Shown: in pieces, positions 52,690-62,640 of the stretch
How the letters are laid out: each line of letters begins with the position of its first letter
Position numbering within the stretch: position 1 is the stretch's first letter
Assembly: GCA_963576565.1 (NCBI GenBank)
Contig: OY755039.1
Span: 140,375,369 to 140,439,368 of the forward strand
Length of the DNA stretch: 64,000 nt
Source of the DNA: Aspidapion aeneum
Lineage: Eukaryota; Arthropoda; Insecta; Coleoptera; Brentidae
Direction: 5' to 3'
Position numbers and translations under genes: made by a program
Notes under the pieces: model-generated
Database searches by the model: none
What the model was told of the DNA's origin: nothing
Seen by the model: the letters and a program-made list of their open reading frames with translations, nothing else

Positions 52690-53722
52690 TCTTTAAGAAT
52701 AAGAGCCAACCACCAGGATGGCAGGGCAAACAAAGTGATATCAACATTCCTAATAAGGGAACAAGAGTTGGATGCAACTCTAGGAATGATACACGACGTC
52801 ATGCCCAACACGGTGTACAGCAGAAAGTTATACAACATTATCCTCCCGGAGAGGGAGGACTGGTTAAAGAATTTTGACCAAAATGCCATCGGGCGTTGGA
52901 TTTGGAGTATTTAAGAAAAAGTCAAAATTAAACATGGCTACTATATTTTAGGCCGAACTCGTAGCCATTGAACTGTGTGCCCGGTGGATTACTGACCACG
53001 AATGGACCAACAGGACAATAAAAATCTTCTCCGACAGTCAAGCAGCCTTAAGAGCGCTTGATTCCTATACGGTCTCATCGAGAACCGTGAGGAGCTGTAA
53101 GGATTCGCTGAATGCGATTGGTAGCGCTTACAATGTGTCATTAGTATAGATACCAGGGCATTCTGCAGCAGCGAGGGAAGCGGCATCTACCGAATTTTTC
53201 GGCCCGGAGCCAGCCCTGGCGATATGATACAATGCTGCTAAATCAACCATATTAAAATGGATGGAGAATAGCTTCCAACAATACTGGATAAATATACCAG
53301 AACTGGCTCACTCTAAAGAGTTCATTAAAGGACCTTGTAGAACCAGAGCCAGGAACATTATGGGACTTACCATACAGGAGATACGTATAGTGACTGGTCT
53401 TTTTACGGGTCACTGTCGACTGAGAGTACCCATGCACAGAATGGGACTAACAGAAGAGACTGAGTGTAGACTCTATATGGAGGATGACGACTGTGCGAAT
53501 GTCCGGCTATTGCACGTTTACGTCGGAACACTTTCGGTAAACCTCAGATTGACTCAGTAGATCTGAAAAGTGTCTGACCCAAACTGATAGCCGGCCTTTT
53601 TGGAGGATTAGGCATACAGTGTTGAGAAACCACTCAAAAGTGAGCTACAATAGACCCACTGGTGGTCGCAGTGGAAGGGCTGCAAGGCCCACTCACATAT
53701 GAATCATCAATCATCATCAACA
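52690..53722 (+). pseudogene. LINE fragment (RT C-terminus / RNase H), multiply disrupted
   Basis: Plus-strand pieces in different frames: VAIELCARWITDHEWTNRTI then KIFSDSQAALRALDSYTVSS (RNase H core), EFIKGPCRTRARN and IVTGLFTGHCRLRVPMHRMG followed by a reduced C-terminal knuckle. The order matches the LINE at 42444 (GVLTGHCVLQGHLAKMRV), but stops are frequent. The 3' tail is ATCATCAATCATCATCAAC at about 53704. Confidence 0.75.
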
Positions 53723-54037
53723 ATTAATCTTTATATGAGCTACTAGATATTTTTGTCCAACAGAAAACTGTAGCCAGTTTAATATAAAAATAATATTTTC
53801 CAAACTAGAGAAAATATAAACGAGTTCTTATTTCATACGATTTAGAGGACATGTGTTCTTGTAAGTCGTCGAAAGCCAATCTGTAGTCTATGTGCATATA
53901 TACTTAATTTGCTTTTTGACATAATTTTATAATTTGTTGCTATAATTTTGTCCAATACTGTATGTCAGCAATCCATTTTGAAGTTCGTGAATACCTCTCA
54001 TATTTTTTTGCTAACTTCTTGTCCTTTTCTAATACAG
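53723..54037 (+). other. Intron 11 end
   Basis: No repeat recognised except a short match to 62612-62720 (AGAAAATATAAACGAGTTCT type). It ends with a pyrimidine-rich tract before exon 12. Confidence 0.4.
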
Positions 54038-54259
54038 AGTTGTTGGGACGAAAGACAAGGACAAGCTCAACAACAACAACAACAGCAGCAGCAGCAACAA
54101 CAACAGCAGCAGCAGCAACAACAACAGCAAGCGCAACAAGCGCAGCAGCAGGCGCAGCAAAGGAAGTTCCAAAGTACCCAGCCCAATTCTCAACCCAACA
54201 ACTACAATCAAGGGGATGGTCAGAGGCAGCAGTACTTTGACTCTAATAGTGGACATCAG
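54038..54259 (+). CDS. Gln-rich gene, coding exon 12 (polyglutamine)
   Basis: Acceptor TTTTCTAATACAG, donor CATCAG|GTATTT, phases 0/0. It opens SCWDERQGQA, has about 21 consecutive Gln codons mixed CAA/CAG, then AQQAQQQAQQRKFQSTQPNS and QPNNYNQGDGQRQQYFDSNS. Mixed codons should slow length mutation. Confidence 0.93.
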
Positions 54260-54800
54260 GTATTTTCACTTTAGATATTGACGATTATCCCAAAAAGGCA
54301 AATTTACCGAAAGGTATAAGCCAACATTATCAATAGATCTAGGGTAGTTTTTAAAAAAACCTTCACTGCTACCCTCGAGACGCGAAAAATACCCTAAAAT
54401 ACCTCTGTTACCTTTTACTTGAAACACACTGTATATTGTCATATAAATAATATGTATGTCTAGGAAAAAAGTTATTCTTCAGACAAAGTTCTGCATTATC
54501 TAAAACCTAGAAAACAGTCATCAAATATCAAATTTTTTCAGTGGTATACGAGGCTTGTCAAAAAATATGAGTTTTACTCAAGAGTAAATTAATAAAATTA
54601 ATAATAAAAAAGTTTTCCATATGATTCCAACTTTATATTTATATATCGTATATCCTCCAAACCCTGATTATACTGTTGCCTTAGATTCAGACAGTGTAGT
54701 AGCACTAGATTTGCATATTTTCTTATCTATTCCAAGTCCAAGCTTATTTAAAAAATACCAGTCTTTGCCAAATATCCTCTTCACCTTCCACCTCTTTCAG
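54260..54800 (+). other. Intron 12
   Basis: AT-rich; no element recognised. Ends CTTCCACCTCTTTCAG. Confidence 0.45.
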
Positions 54801-54969
54801 GTGACCCTCCAGGACCTGTCCAGCTGCCGCGGCGACCCCATGAGTATAGTAAAGAACCTTCAGCAACAACAGAGCTGCGCCGTACCTCAGCAGGAGATAA
54901 AACAGGAAGTCGTCAAACCCCCCATCAAACGCAGAAAGAGCGTTGAAAAACCTCAGGCTGAAGTTGCAA
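54801..54969 (+). CDS. Gln-rich gene, coding exon 13 (basic NLS-like patch)
   Basis: Acceptor CACCTCTTTCAG, donor TTGCAA|GTGAGT, phases 0/1. It encodes VTLQDLSSCRGDPMSIVKNL, QQQQSCAVPQQEIKQEVVKP and PIKRRKSVEKPQAEVA. IKQE and PPIKRRKS suggest a SUMO-consensus-like site and a nuclear-localisation signal. Its last ~65 bp are copied twice in the following intron. Confidence 0.93.
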
Positions 54970-56200
54970 GTGAGTATAGAGAGATGAATCCAGATCAGTT
55001 GTTGTCTTTGTCTTTCGCATTTTTGGACACACACTTTCTTTCTCTAGTGGGTCAATTTGGAATAGTTGGGATAGATTATGTAATGCACAAGTGAGTATAG
55101 AGAGATAGAATCCAGATTAGTTGTTGTCTTTTCCTTTCGCACTTTTAACTAATGCTTTCTTTCTCTGATGGGTCACTTTGGAACAGTTGACATAGGTTAA
55201 TACACAGACCAGTTTCGTATAGGGTTAGACTTTGAATAGCTCCATATTTCATTCATAAATCTAGATTGGTATTGAACTTTATCTAAAACAAAATTAGTAT
55301 ATTGGATACAGATACAAAATACGTTTTGTTTTGGTTTTATTCTATTTTGTCAACTGTTGTTGTTGCTTTCCTACACACCTTTGTTCATCCGAGTTTATTA
55401 AGAGGAAGTCGTCAAACCTCCCATCAAACGCAGGAAGAGCGTTGAAAAGCCTCAGGCTGAGATTGCAAGTTAGTATAGAGAGATGAATCCAGACCAGTTG
55501 TTGTCTTTGTCTTTCGCATTTTTAGCACATACTTTCTTTCTCTAATGGGTCAATTTGGAATAGTGGGGATAGATTATGTAATGCACAAGTGAGTATAGAG
55601 AGATAGAATCCAGATTAGTTGTTGTCTTTTCCTTTCGCACTTTTAACTAATGCTTTCTTTCTCTGATGGGTCACTTTGGAACAGTTGACATAGGTTAATA
55701 CACAGACCAGTTTCGTATAGGGTTAGACTTTGAATAGCTCCATATTTCATTCATAAATCTAGATTGGTATTGAACTTTATCTAAAACAAAATTAGTATAT
55801 TGGATACAGATACAAAATACGTTTTGTTTTGGTTTTATTCTCTTTTGTCAACTGTTGTTGTTGCTTTCCACATATCTTTGTTTATCCCAAACATTAAGAG
55901 GAAGTCATCAAACCTTTCATTATCCACAGGAAGAGTGTAGAAAAACATCCCGCTTATCTTGCAAGTGAGTATAGAGAGATGAATCCAGATCAGTTTTTGT
56001 CTTTGTCTTTAGCAATTTTATCTAACGCTTTCTCTCTCTAATTGGCCACTTCGCAATAGTATAGATTAATAAACAAGTTAGTATAGAGAGATATAATCCA
56101 GATCAGTTGTTGGCTTTATCTTTCGCACTTTTAAATAATGCTTTCTTTCTCTATTGGGTCATTTTGCAATAGTTGACATAGATTAACCATTTTCTCTCTA
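54903..56200 (+). repeat. ~497-bp tandem amplification including the end of exon 13
   Basis: AGGAAGTCGTCAAACC starts copies at 54904 and 55403, with a diverged one at 55899 (periods 499 and 496). Within each, a ~123-bp subunit starting GTGAGTATAGAGAGAT is present twice. Copy 2 has GTTAGT in place of the donor GTGAGT; copy 3 keeps GTGAGT but its coding part is decayed. Confidence 0.92.
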
Positions 56201-56416
56201 GAATCTAGATTGATTTTGAAAGTTTATCTAAAATATCATAAGTGTATTGTAAATTTTTATATTTGACAAACATAGTTTTAGGTTAGTAAATTATTGGTTA
56301 CTACAGGGCTAATTATTTTAAATCAAAGATAGATATGTTAATTGGAGGAGGATGAAAAGAGATGAAGATATTTTGGATAAAACCTGTCAAAAACTGGTTC
56401 AGTGTCTTAAAACATT

Positions 56417-57988
56417 CCCAAGAAACATTTATATGACTTACAACCTAATGTGACCTGAACCGACGTCGGATTTAGTGGAATTCTAAGTTGCAAGATTGAT
56501 TATGCGTTAAGCGACGTCGCATTCATATCAAACCGACGTTATCAAATATACGTCCGTTTTTTTAACGATCTCGCGACGTCAAATAATGCAACGCAATATA
56601 CCATTAATTTCCCAACGTCGGTCTTACGTTCGTTTGTGCGACGTAAAAAAACTCTGACCAGCCCAACGACCAACAGACGTCGGCGTCGGGTACGTCCGGT
56701 GAAGACCCTAACCTCAGACCTAAACTAGCGTTTAGTTTGGTTGGTGTATTTTCCGTAACTTTTACTTGACCTATTCCACGTCCGTTCATATGGCCTACGC
56801 GTCACATGTACAGCCTACTGTCATTTATAGATGCCCATAACCTAACAACAAGTGCATTTGTTTGGTCGAGAGATATTTTGGTCAGGACGTCTACGTTTCA
56901 GGACATGACGCAGTTTTATATCTTTTTTGGATTTTGGAAACCATAATACCCCATCCTCTTCCCACACGGGGTATGAGTTTTATTTGCCTTTAGATTTTTG
57001 ATATTGAAACAAACATTTGTAAAAAATTAGTTAGTGGGTAGTTAGCTTTGGGACCGTGGGCTTTACCTATTGTAGTACAAAAAGAGCGGACGTTGAGTTC
57101 CAATCCCTTGGTAGGCCGACGCAAAATCGTGCGGGGCGAACGTCCGAATTTAATGGGACGAAATACGTTTGCCGGACGTCGGACTTCGACTCTTTGGTTA
57201 TCTTTCACAACCAAAAGTGGAGACCCGGTCCGAATTGGTATATTATTAGTTCACATTAAGTCAGACACAGTAATCCGCCATTCTAGAAAGGTTAGCGTCT
57301 GTCGGCCATTATAAAATATTTTTTCTTTTTCTAATTTTAAGTAGAAATGAAAGAATAATTGCAAAATTATTAACAAATTTGAATTTAGTGAGGCAGCAAA
57401 ATATTTTTTTTACAAAAATAAAAAAAATAATAAAAATTAGATCTATTTAACAAATATATCTTTTAGTAAATCTTGCATATTTCAGGAGCGCTTGCTTTTT
57501 TTAAAAGTATTTTAATCACATTTATCAATAAACATGTCTTCGTTGTAAAATTTTTGTTGGATTCCTGCTTTAAAATATAAATTATTAATATTGTAATACC
57601 CCTTTTCATGCATGACTATAATTGTCATTTGTAAAATGCACCCATTTTTATGAGACTTGTTATAATAAGTGTAAAATATTTACTTATCAGGTATAATTTT
57701 AGTTACTCGACAGGAATTCTTTTTAGCAAAAACTATATGTATTCTAGGCAATGGAAACGAAACCAAACGCAACTTACCTGTTTGCGACTAAATTTAAGTG
57801 TCGGAAATCCAACGTACAATTACGTTGTTAATTGGTAAACTCTATTACCTATAAGGTCAGATGCTGACGTCGTAGCGACCCGAATTTGTATTCCCCACTT
57901 AGGTGCAAACGAGGGTTGTCAGGCGGTTATCGCGTTTATCGCAAGCAACGTATGGGTAACGTAATATGACGTCCAAATGCTGCTTGGG
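56417..57988. mobile_element. CCCAAG-ended element rich in ACGTC
   Basis: CCCAAGAAACATTTATATGAC at the left (first 20 bases) resembles the complement of GTCCAAATGCTGCTTGGG at the right. More than twenty GACGT/ACGTC or CGTCGG motifs occur at 56455-56800 and 57060-57310, largely inverted to each other. The interior 57310-57840 is plain AT-rich. No transposase; its superfamily is unknown. Confidence 0.55.
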
Positions 57989-58049
57989 TTACTTCTTCAA
58001 TGACTTTTTTTACTAGACTATAACTTTACCTGTTCTTGTTTTATTGCAG

Positions 58050-58207
58050 GTCGAGTGCCTCCTCCAGCTCACAGCTCCACAGCTAATCAGCAGCAACAAA
58101 ATGGCGTTTATTTCGACTTTGACAGGTGGAACCTGCCTCCTCCATCGGCGTCTAAAATTTTTAGCACACAAGCCGCCGCCCTGCATCAACAGCACCAAGG
58201 CCTGATG
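58050..58207 (+). CDS. Gln-rich gene, coding exon 14
   Basis: Acceptor TTTTATTGCAG, donor CTGATG|GTAAGG, phases 1/0. It encodes RVPPPAHSSTANQQQQNGVY, FDFDRWNLPPPSASKIFSTQ and AAALHQQHQGLM. GVYFDFDRWNLPPP is the most distinctive non-repetitive motif of the protein. Confidence 0.93.
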
Positions 58208-58696
58208 GTAAGGAACCCTCCATAAATTTATTCTTTTTATTTTTATTTTTTTATTCATTTGGTCAATGACAAGGTCCTTTTACACAGGTTGCCTACAGAA
58301 TTTGACCTGTCATGTGAACAACAACATGTGTTTTATGGCATCTATAAACCACTCTTAACTTTCTTAACAAATTATAGAGAAAAATACAAGTACTTACCTA
58401 TAGAAGTCCCTTACTTCTCCCAGACATTTTTCCACAAACCGCACATGTTTTACGTGAGTTATTTCCCATTTTTTACAAAAAAAAACATAATTTTACACGA
58501 CATACGCAAAACACCGCCAAATGTAAATAAACAACAAATATGGCGTTCATCCACACACCAGCTGTGTGTCTACGTGCCAAAACAAACGCATGCGCTAGTA
58601 TTTTTGCTCTAAGATATTTGATTTTTTCTAATCGTGTCTGTATTTTTATGGAATATACTAATATTAGATAAACCGTTTTTCAATTTTTTCCACCAG
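58208..58696 (+). other. Intron 14
   Basis: No repeat recognised; the open frame 58259-58612 has no recognisable motif and ends in stop before the acceptor. Confidence 0.4.
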
Positions 58697-58876
58697 GTGC
58701 CACACCCCCACGGCCACCATCCGCCCCCGCCGCTGCCCTACTTCGCCCCTTTTCACCTGGCGACGGCCAATCACCCAAGCGAGTTCCCCTCCACCGTCGA
58801 ACTGACGCCGTTGACCAATTACAACGAGCAGCAGGCGCAACAGCAAGCGGCAGCTGCTGCCGCGGCCGCCCATCAT
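58697..58876 (+). CDS. Gln-rich gene, coding exon 15 (His/Pro and Ala)
   Basis: Acceptor TTTTTTCCACCAG, donor CATCAT|GTAAGA, phases 0/0. It encodes VPHPHGHHPPPPLPYFAPFH, LATANHPSEFPSTVELTPLT and NYNEQQAQQQAAAAAAAAHH. GC content is much higher than in the intron. Confidence 0.93.
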
Positions 58877-59185
58877 GTAAGAATAACATTTTGAAAATGT
58901 AATACTTGTAAAAATTGCTTTAACAGGCCGTGATCGCGTCTGCTTTTCAATCAGAGGGCGATGGGTTCAATTCCTCCAACTCGAACCTACTGTCCGTTTG
59001 TGAATTCAGATTCACCAGAGGTAGGAGTAACCGAACCTTTCTTGGGCGGAGTTTCGGCATCAACGAAGTAGGCAAAGTTGATAATCAATACAAGGCCGTG
59101 GTTCGGAAGTCACGTTAAGCGGATGGTCCCCTATTAGGAACGTAGATAACGCTAGCATCATAAAGACCCCTGTGTTTGACAAACA

Positions 59186-60078
59186 ATCTCTATCTATCTA
59201 TTTAGCCTTCTTTGATCCATCCTTGGACATAGGCCTCCCCCAATTTCTTGCACTCTTCTCTGTCTGTCACCGTGTTCATCCATCTAGCTCCCGCATGTTC
59301 TGATTTGGGGTCTTCCCCTACTTCTTTTATTTTTCCGAGGTCTCCAGTCCATTTGTTCCATAGATCGTCTTTTTGTTTGATATTATGACTGGCAAATTTC
59401 CATTTTAATTTTGCTACTTTTTATCTGACATCCCTTACTTTTGTTTTATTTCTTATTCATTCATTTCTTTTTCTATCTGTTAGCTTTACAGGTAACATTT
59501 TGCTTTCGATTGATCTTTCGGCCTTTGTTACCTTATCCATGTTTGATTTTGTAAGTGTCTAGGTCTCGGATCCATAGGTAAGTAGAGGAAGGATACATTG
59601 GTTATACACTTTCGTTTTGACGTACTGAAAATATTTTTTAATATGTAGCTTAATTTACCGAATGCTGCCCAGGCCAATCTTACTCCTCTCTTTATTTCAG
59701 CTGGTCGGTTTTTTTTAGTTTAATAATTTGTCCCAGGTATATATATTCCTCTACTTGTTCCATTTTCTCTTGGTTTATTCTGATCGTGATATCTTTATCT
59801 ATGTTTGTTATGATTTTAGTTTCAGTGCAGTTAATACTCAAGCCTATATTTTTAGCTGCTATATCCAGTTCTTCCAGCATTTTTATCAATTCTTTCTTAT
59901 ATGTTATTAAGGAGTGATTCAAGTATTGTCGGTTTACTTTGATGCCTATTTCTTCCCAATCTAAGTCTTTAAAAATATCTTCTAGAGCCTGCTCAAGTTT
60001 AGGGGATATTGTGTCACCCTGGCTGACACCTCTTCCTATGTGGATTTGATTGGTTCCTTCGTGGATTTTGATTGATCG
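59186..60078 (-). mobile_element. 5'-truncated RTE-type LINE, 8-bp target duplication
   Basis: GACAAACA flanks it (59178-59185, 60079-60086). The 3' end at the low-coordinate side is an (ATAG)n-like tail. The RT fragment is on the minus strand. Confidence 0.85.
59500..60078 (-). pseudogene. RTE reverse-transcriptase fragment lacking the catalytic box
   Basis: Reads IGRGVSQGDTISPKLEQALE and DIFKDLDWEEIGIKVNRQYL, then NHSLITYKKELIKMLEELDI, AAKNIGLSINCTETKIITNI and EEYIYLGQIIKL. These are the RT palm motifs of RTE elements. Between QYLNH and the following region the F-A-D-D active-site segment present in the family is missing, so a deletion has removed it. Further decayed frames continue to 59500. 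Confidence 0.82.
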
Positions 60079-60129
60079 ACAAACAGTATCAGGCAAAATT
60101 AAATACTCCTGGATATTAGAAAATTGCAT

Positions 60130-60470
60130 TTTACATCTGGCATAAAATTTAAAGCCAATCAGTGTTCAAGTGTCATAAAAAATTATAAAATTTGAAGTAA
60201 GTCATAAAATACTATAAAGTCATAAAATTTTAATGCAGGATCCTCAAAAATCTATGTGAGAATTTTACTTAGCTTAAGACAGAGATCAACAATTTAAAAA
60301 ACAGGAAAATGCTGTGACCGATAAGTGAAAGTAATTAAATATTTGGGTCCCCATAATTTATCATAAAAGGCAAATAAAAAATCATTTAATCTCATAAAAG
60401 GAAACGGTTAACAGTCCAATGTCAAAAACGGGATTATCAACAACCGGACATTATTAACAACCTCACTTTT
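60130..60470 (+). repeat. GTCATAAAAT motif cluster
   Basis: Five copies of GTCATAAAA(A/T) in 60165-60235, as in 22925-23045. The remainder is unassigned. Confidence 0.5.
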
Positions 60471-60477
60471 TTAAACA

Positions 60478-60905
60478 AGACGATCAAAATTGAAGTTTTG
60501 TCAAAACCGGAAATAATCAAAAAGGACATAATCATGTGTCATTCACCTAAAGAAGAGCGGTTTTAATATTCCTATGCAATTGAAGCGTCCATCAGTGCAA
60601 CCTCTTTTACTGCCATGCTTATTAAAAAAAGGTCAGGCGGGGCGTGTTAGGTTAACACCGATTTCAACCTTTCGAAAGAAAGGAATATTTTTATGTATTT
60701 TTTGGTTCAAAAACCACAATATTATTTATTCCCGATTAAAATTTATTTAAATTTGCCGCCAAACTTCTATGATACCGATTTGTGCAAGAGGAAGAGATAA
60801 AAGAGAGAGTTGCGTATGCTAGGGTCGATCTCTTTTAATGATTTCATCTTTTTTGATTTTGTCCGGTTTTGATAATTAAACTAAACTTCGATTTTGCTCT
60901 TGTCT
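60478..60905. repeat. Inverted repeat just upstream of exon 16
   Basis: CAAGACGATCAAAATTGAAG with GTCAAAACCGGAAATAATCA at 60478-60520 is the inverse of GTCCGGTTTTGATAATTAAA and CTTCGATTTTGCTCTTGTCT at 60858-60905. It ends 30 bp before the acceptor of exon 16. Confidence 0.7.
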
Positions 60906-60934
60906 TGTTCTGATGAATGATGAATGATTTTTAG

Positions 60935-60982
60935 CAACAACAGCAGCAGCAACAATCGTTCCAGCAACAACAGGCAGCCGCG

Positions 60983-61017
<35 letters not shown>

Positions 61018-61082
61018 GGCCGACGACCAGCCCAAGGTGGTGGTGCCCAACATTGAGGAAGAGCTAAACTTCTTGTCTGGAG
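60935..61082 (+). CDS. Gln-rich gene, coding exon 16 (last in window)
   Basis: Acceptor GATTTTTAG, donor TCTGGAG|GTAAAT, phases 0/1. It encodes two Gln runs (about 7 and 12 residues) around SFQQQQAAA, then ADDQPKVVVPNIEEELNFLS. The acidic/hydrophobic end looks like an ordered, conserved segment leading to the missing C-terminal part. Confidence 0.92.
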
Positions 61083-61194
61083 GTAAATTTCTTCTAAATA
61101 ATATCTGATCCTAATTTGCTACTTTTTTTCATGATGACATATCCACCATACAAATTTAAATCTAATTTGAACCGGTTTTTTTTTCATATACAGT

Positions 61195-62640
61195 AAATAA
61201 AAGTTTTAGTACATCTTATTTTTCTACATAATCTCCTTTATTATTAGTTGAGTGGCATATAGTCAAAAATCGTGTCCCGTGCGATAGTTAAAGAATTTTT
61301 TAAACTTCACCGGGTTTTTGCCTCCAATTTGAGTAGGAGAGCCTGTCTGACGTCATAAATCCAAGATGGCGGTTTTTTCACGTTTTTCCACAAACTTCGG
61401 CTTATAACTTGTTCAAAATTAGTTTTACAGAAATACTGTAAATGGATGATTCTACAAAAATGGTGCTGTGGGAATGCATATTTTTCAAACACAGACTGCA
61501 AATAAAGCATAGTTTTAGTTATAAGATTTAAAACGAAATGTTTTCTTTATGGAGCATTTGAGTTTAATGTATAAAAAAAATTGCAAGTTTATAATTTTTT
61601 TTATTACCAAGCAAATACCTCATTCCTCTGGTGTAGTCCCAAACCAAATATTAAAAACTCAAATTGAAAAAAATATCCTTATAAATAATATTTAACCAAG
61701 TCTTAACTATTTATCAAAAAATTCTGAAAACTTAAGTTTGCAGTCATATTTTTGAAAATCCGAATTTACATCTTCTCCGGAAAATTTTACAATTTTAAAC
61801 GTGCTCCATTTTTAATAACATAATATTTGTGAATACCAACGGTTAATTTCTAGAGAAAGAGACGGCCCTGGATATCTAATTTACTTGTGAGGGTGACAAG
61901 TTGTGACAGATAATGTCAACTTTAGTTTGGTTTAAGTTATAGATCTTTTTATTTTCGGCAGAAAATTAGTTTTTTTCGGAGAAATCAAAGATGAACGCTT
62001 CAATTATCATCCCTCTGGTAAATAAATATTCGATTGATATCAATAGTATAATTTTTTTGTTGATTGTTTTAAAATTATAAGTATAGGAACTTTGTTTATA
62101 TAAAACTTAAGTTAAGTAGTCTAAATAGATTTTGATTTAAATTGGAAAACCATTAAAAAACTCATTCCTCTGGTACTCATCCCTCTGAAATTTTTATGCA
62201 ATAATTCCTAAAATTTGGGAAAATAAATGTTTCTTAGCTTACACCTAATTAGTTACATAAATTTAAAAAAACAAAATTATTTACTGTGCTGTAGTGTTAT
62301 TTAAAGGCAATGACCAAAAATGATATCCATATAGCCCACTTTTGGTAGAATCATCCAAATACGTTTTTTGTTTGCAATAGAACATCAATTAAGATAATGT
62401 AGAAATCAGCTCGATATCTGAAAAACTAACAAAGATATAATTTTTTTTAAATACTAAATAGTAACTTTCTTTTACCCAAAAAAATTACGGCTAGGGGCCA
62501 CTCAATTTTAATTCGCCGGGTGTTTCCCTTGAATTTAAGTAAGAGCGCCTGTGTGACGTCATAAATTCAAGATTGCGATATTTCTATGTTTTTTTACAAA
62601 CTTTGACTTTTTCCAGCAGAATAGTGTAGTCAATTTAATA
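61195..62640. repeat. Diverged ~370-bp family units (inverse) split by MITE D
   Basis: TGACGTCATAAATCCAAGAT with GGCGG (61349) and TGACGTCATAAATTCAAGAT (62554) are the inverse of the boxes at 31397 and 31745. CACCGGGTTTTTGCCTCCAA corresponds to the GAGGCAAACACCCGG region. Confidence 0.6.
61443..62357 (+). mobile_element. TGGATGATTCTAC MITE, copy D
   Basis: Same orientation as copy A, ends TGGATGATTCTACAAAAA and TTGGTAGAATCATCCA; the flanking dinucleotide is AA on both sides, unlike TA in the other copies. Confidence 0.85.

Larger units (their letters stand above)
58925..60110 (+). mobile_element. tRNA-derived SINE, copy 2, split by an RTE LINE
   Basis: The head has a B-box-like GGGTTCAATTCC (58972) and the body matches copy 1 (CAAGGCCGTGGTTCGGAAGT, ATAAAGACCCCTGTGTTTGA). 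The RTE lies at 59186-60078; the SINE resumes with ATCAGGCAAAATTAAAT at 60090, as in copy 1 near 38600. Confidence 0.8.
27033..61082 (+). other. Gln/Ala/Pro-rich multi-exon gene (16 coding exons in window, 3' end outside)
   Basis: All sixteen exons join in one continuous frame giving at least 763 codons with GT/AG boundaries; phases agree at every junction. The product is low in complexity: an Ala/Gln N-terminus, Pro/Ser segments, long Gln runs in exons 12 and 16, a His/Pro segment in exon 15, and a basic patch PPIKRRKS in exon 13 that resembles a nuclear-localisation signal. Short blocks that look conserved are GGFLSPPPVGYEVFSPLF, NSPFGILPHESVVAT, GVYFDFDRWNLPPP and KVVVPNIEEELNFLS. No catalytic domain is seen. 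It is probably a nuclear cofactor or scaffold. A relation to the PRR12/QSER1 (DUF4211) type is a weak guess, since any C-terminal domain would lie beyond the window. Confidence 0.85.

Noticed and set aside
54029..54256. Minus-strand leucine-rich ORF and the plus +1 Thr/Ala frame
   Set aside because: Shadows of the CAA/CAG run of exon 12.
55403..55467. Copy 2 of the exon 13 end as an additional coding exon
   Set aside because: It has only a weak acceptor (ATTAAGAG) and a damaged donor (GTTAGT), so it is reported as a duplication, not annotated as an exon.
58259..58612. 117-codon plus ORF in intron 14
   Set aside because: No motif, low complexity in parts and a stop before the next acceptor; chance ORF.
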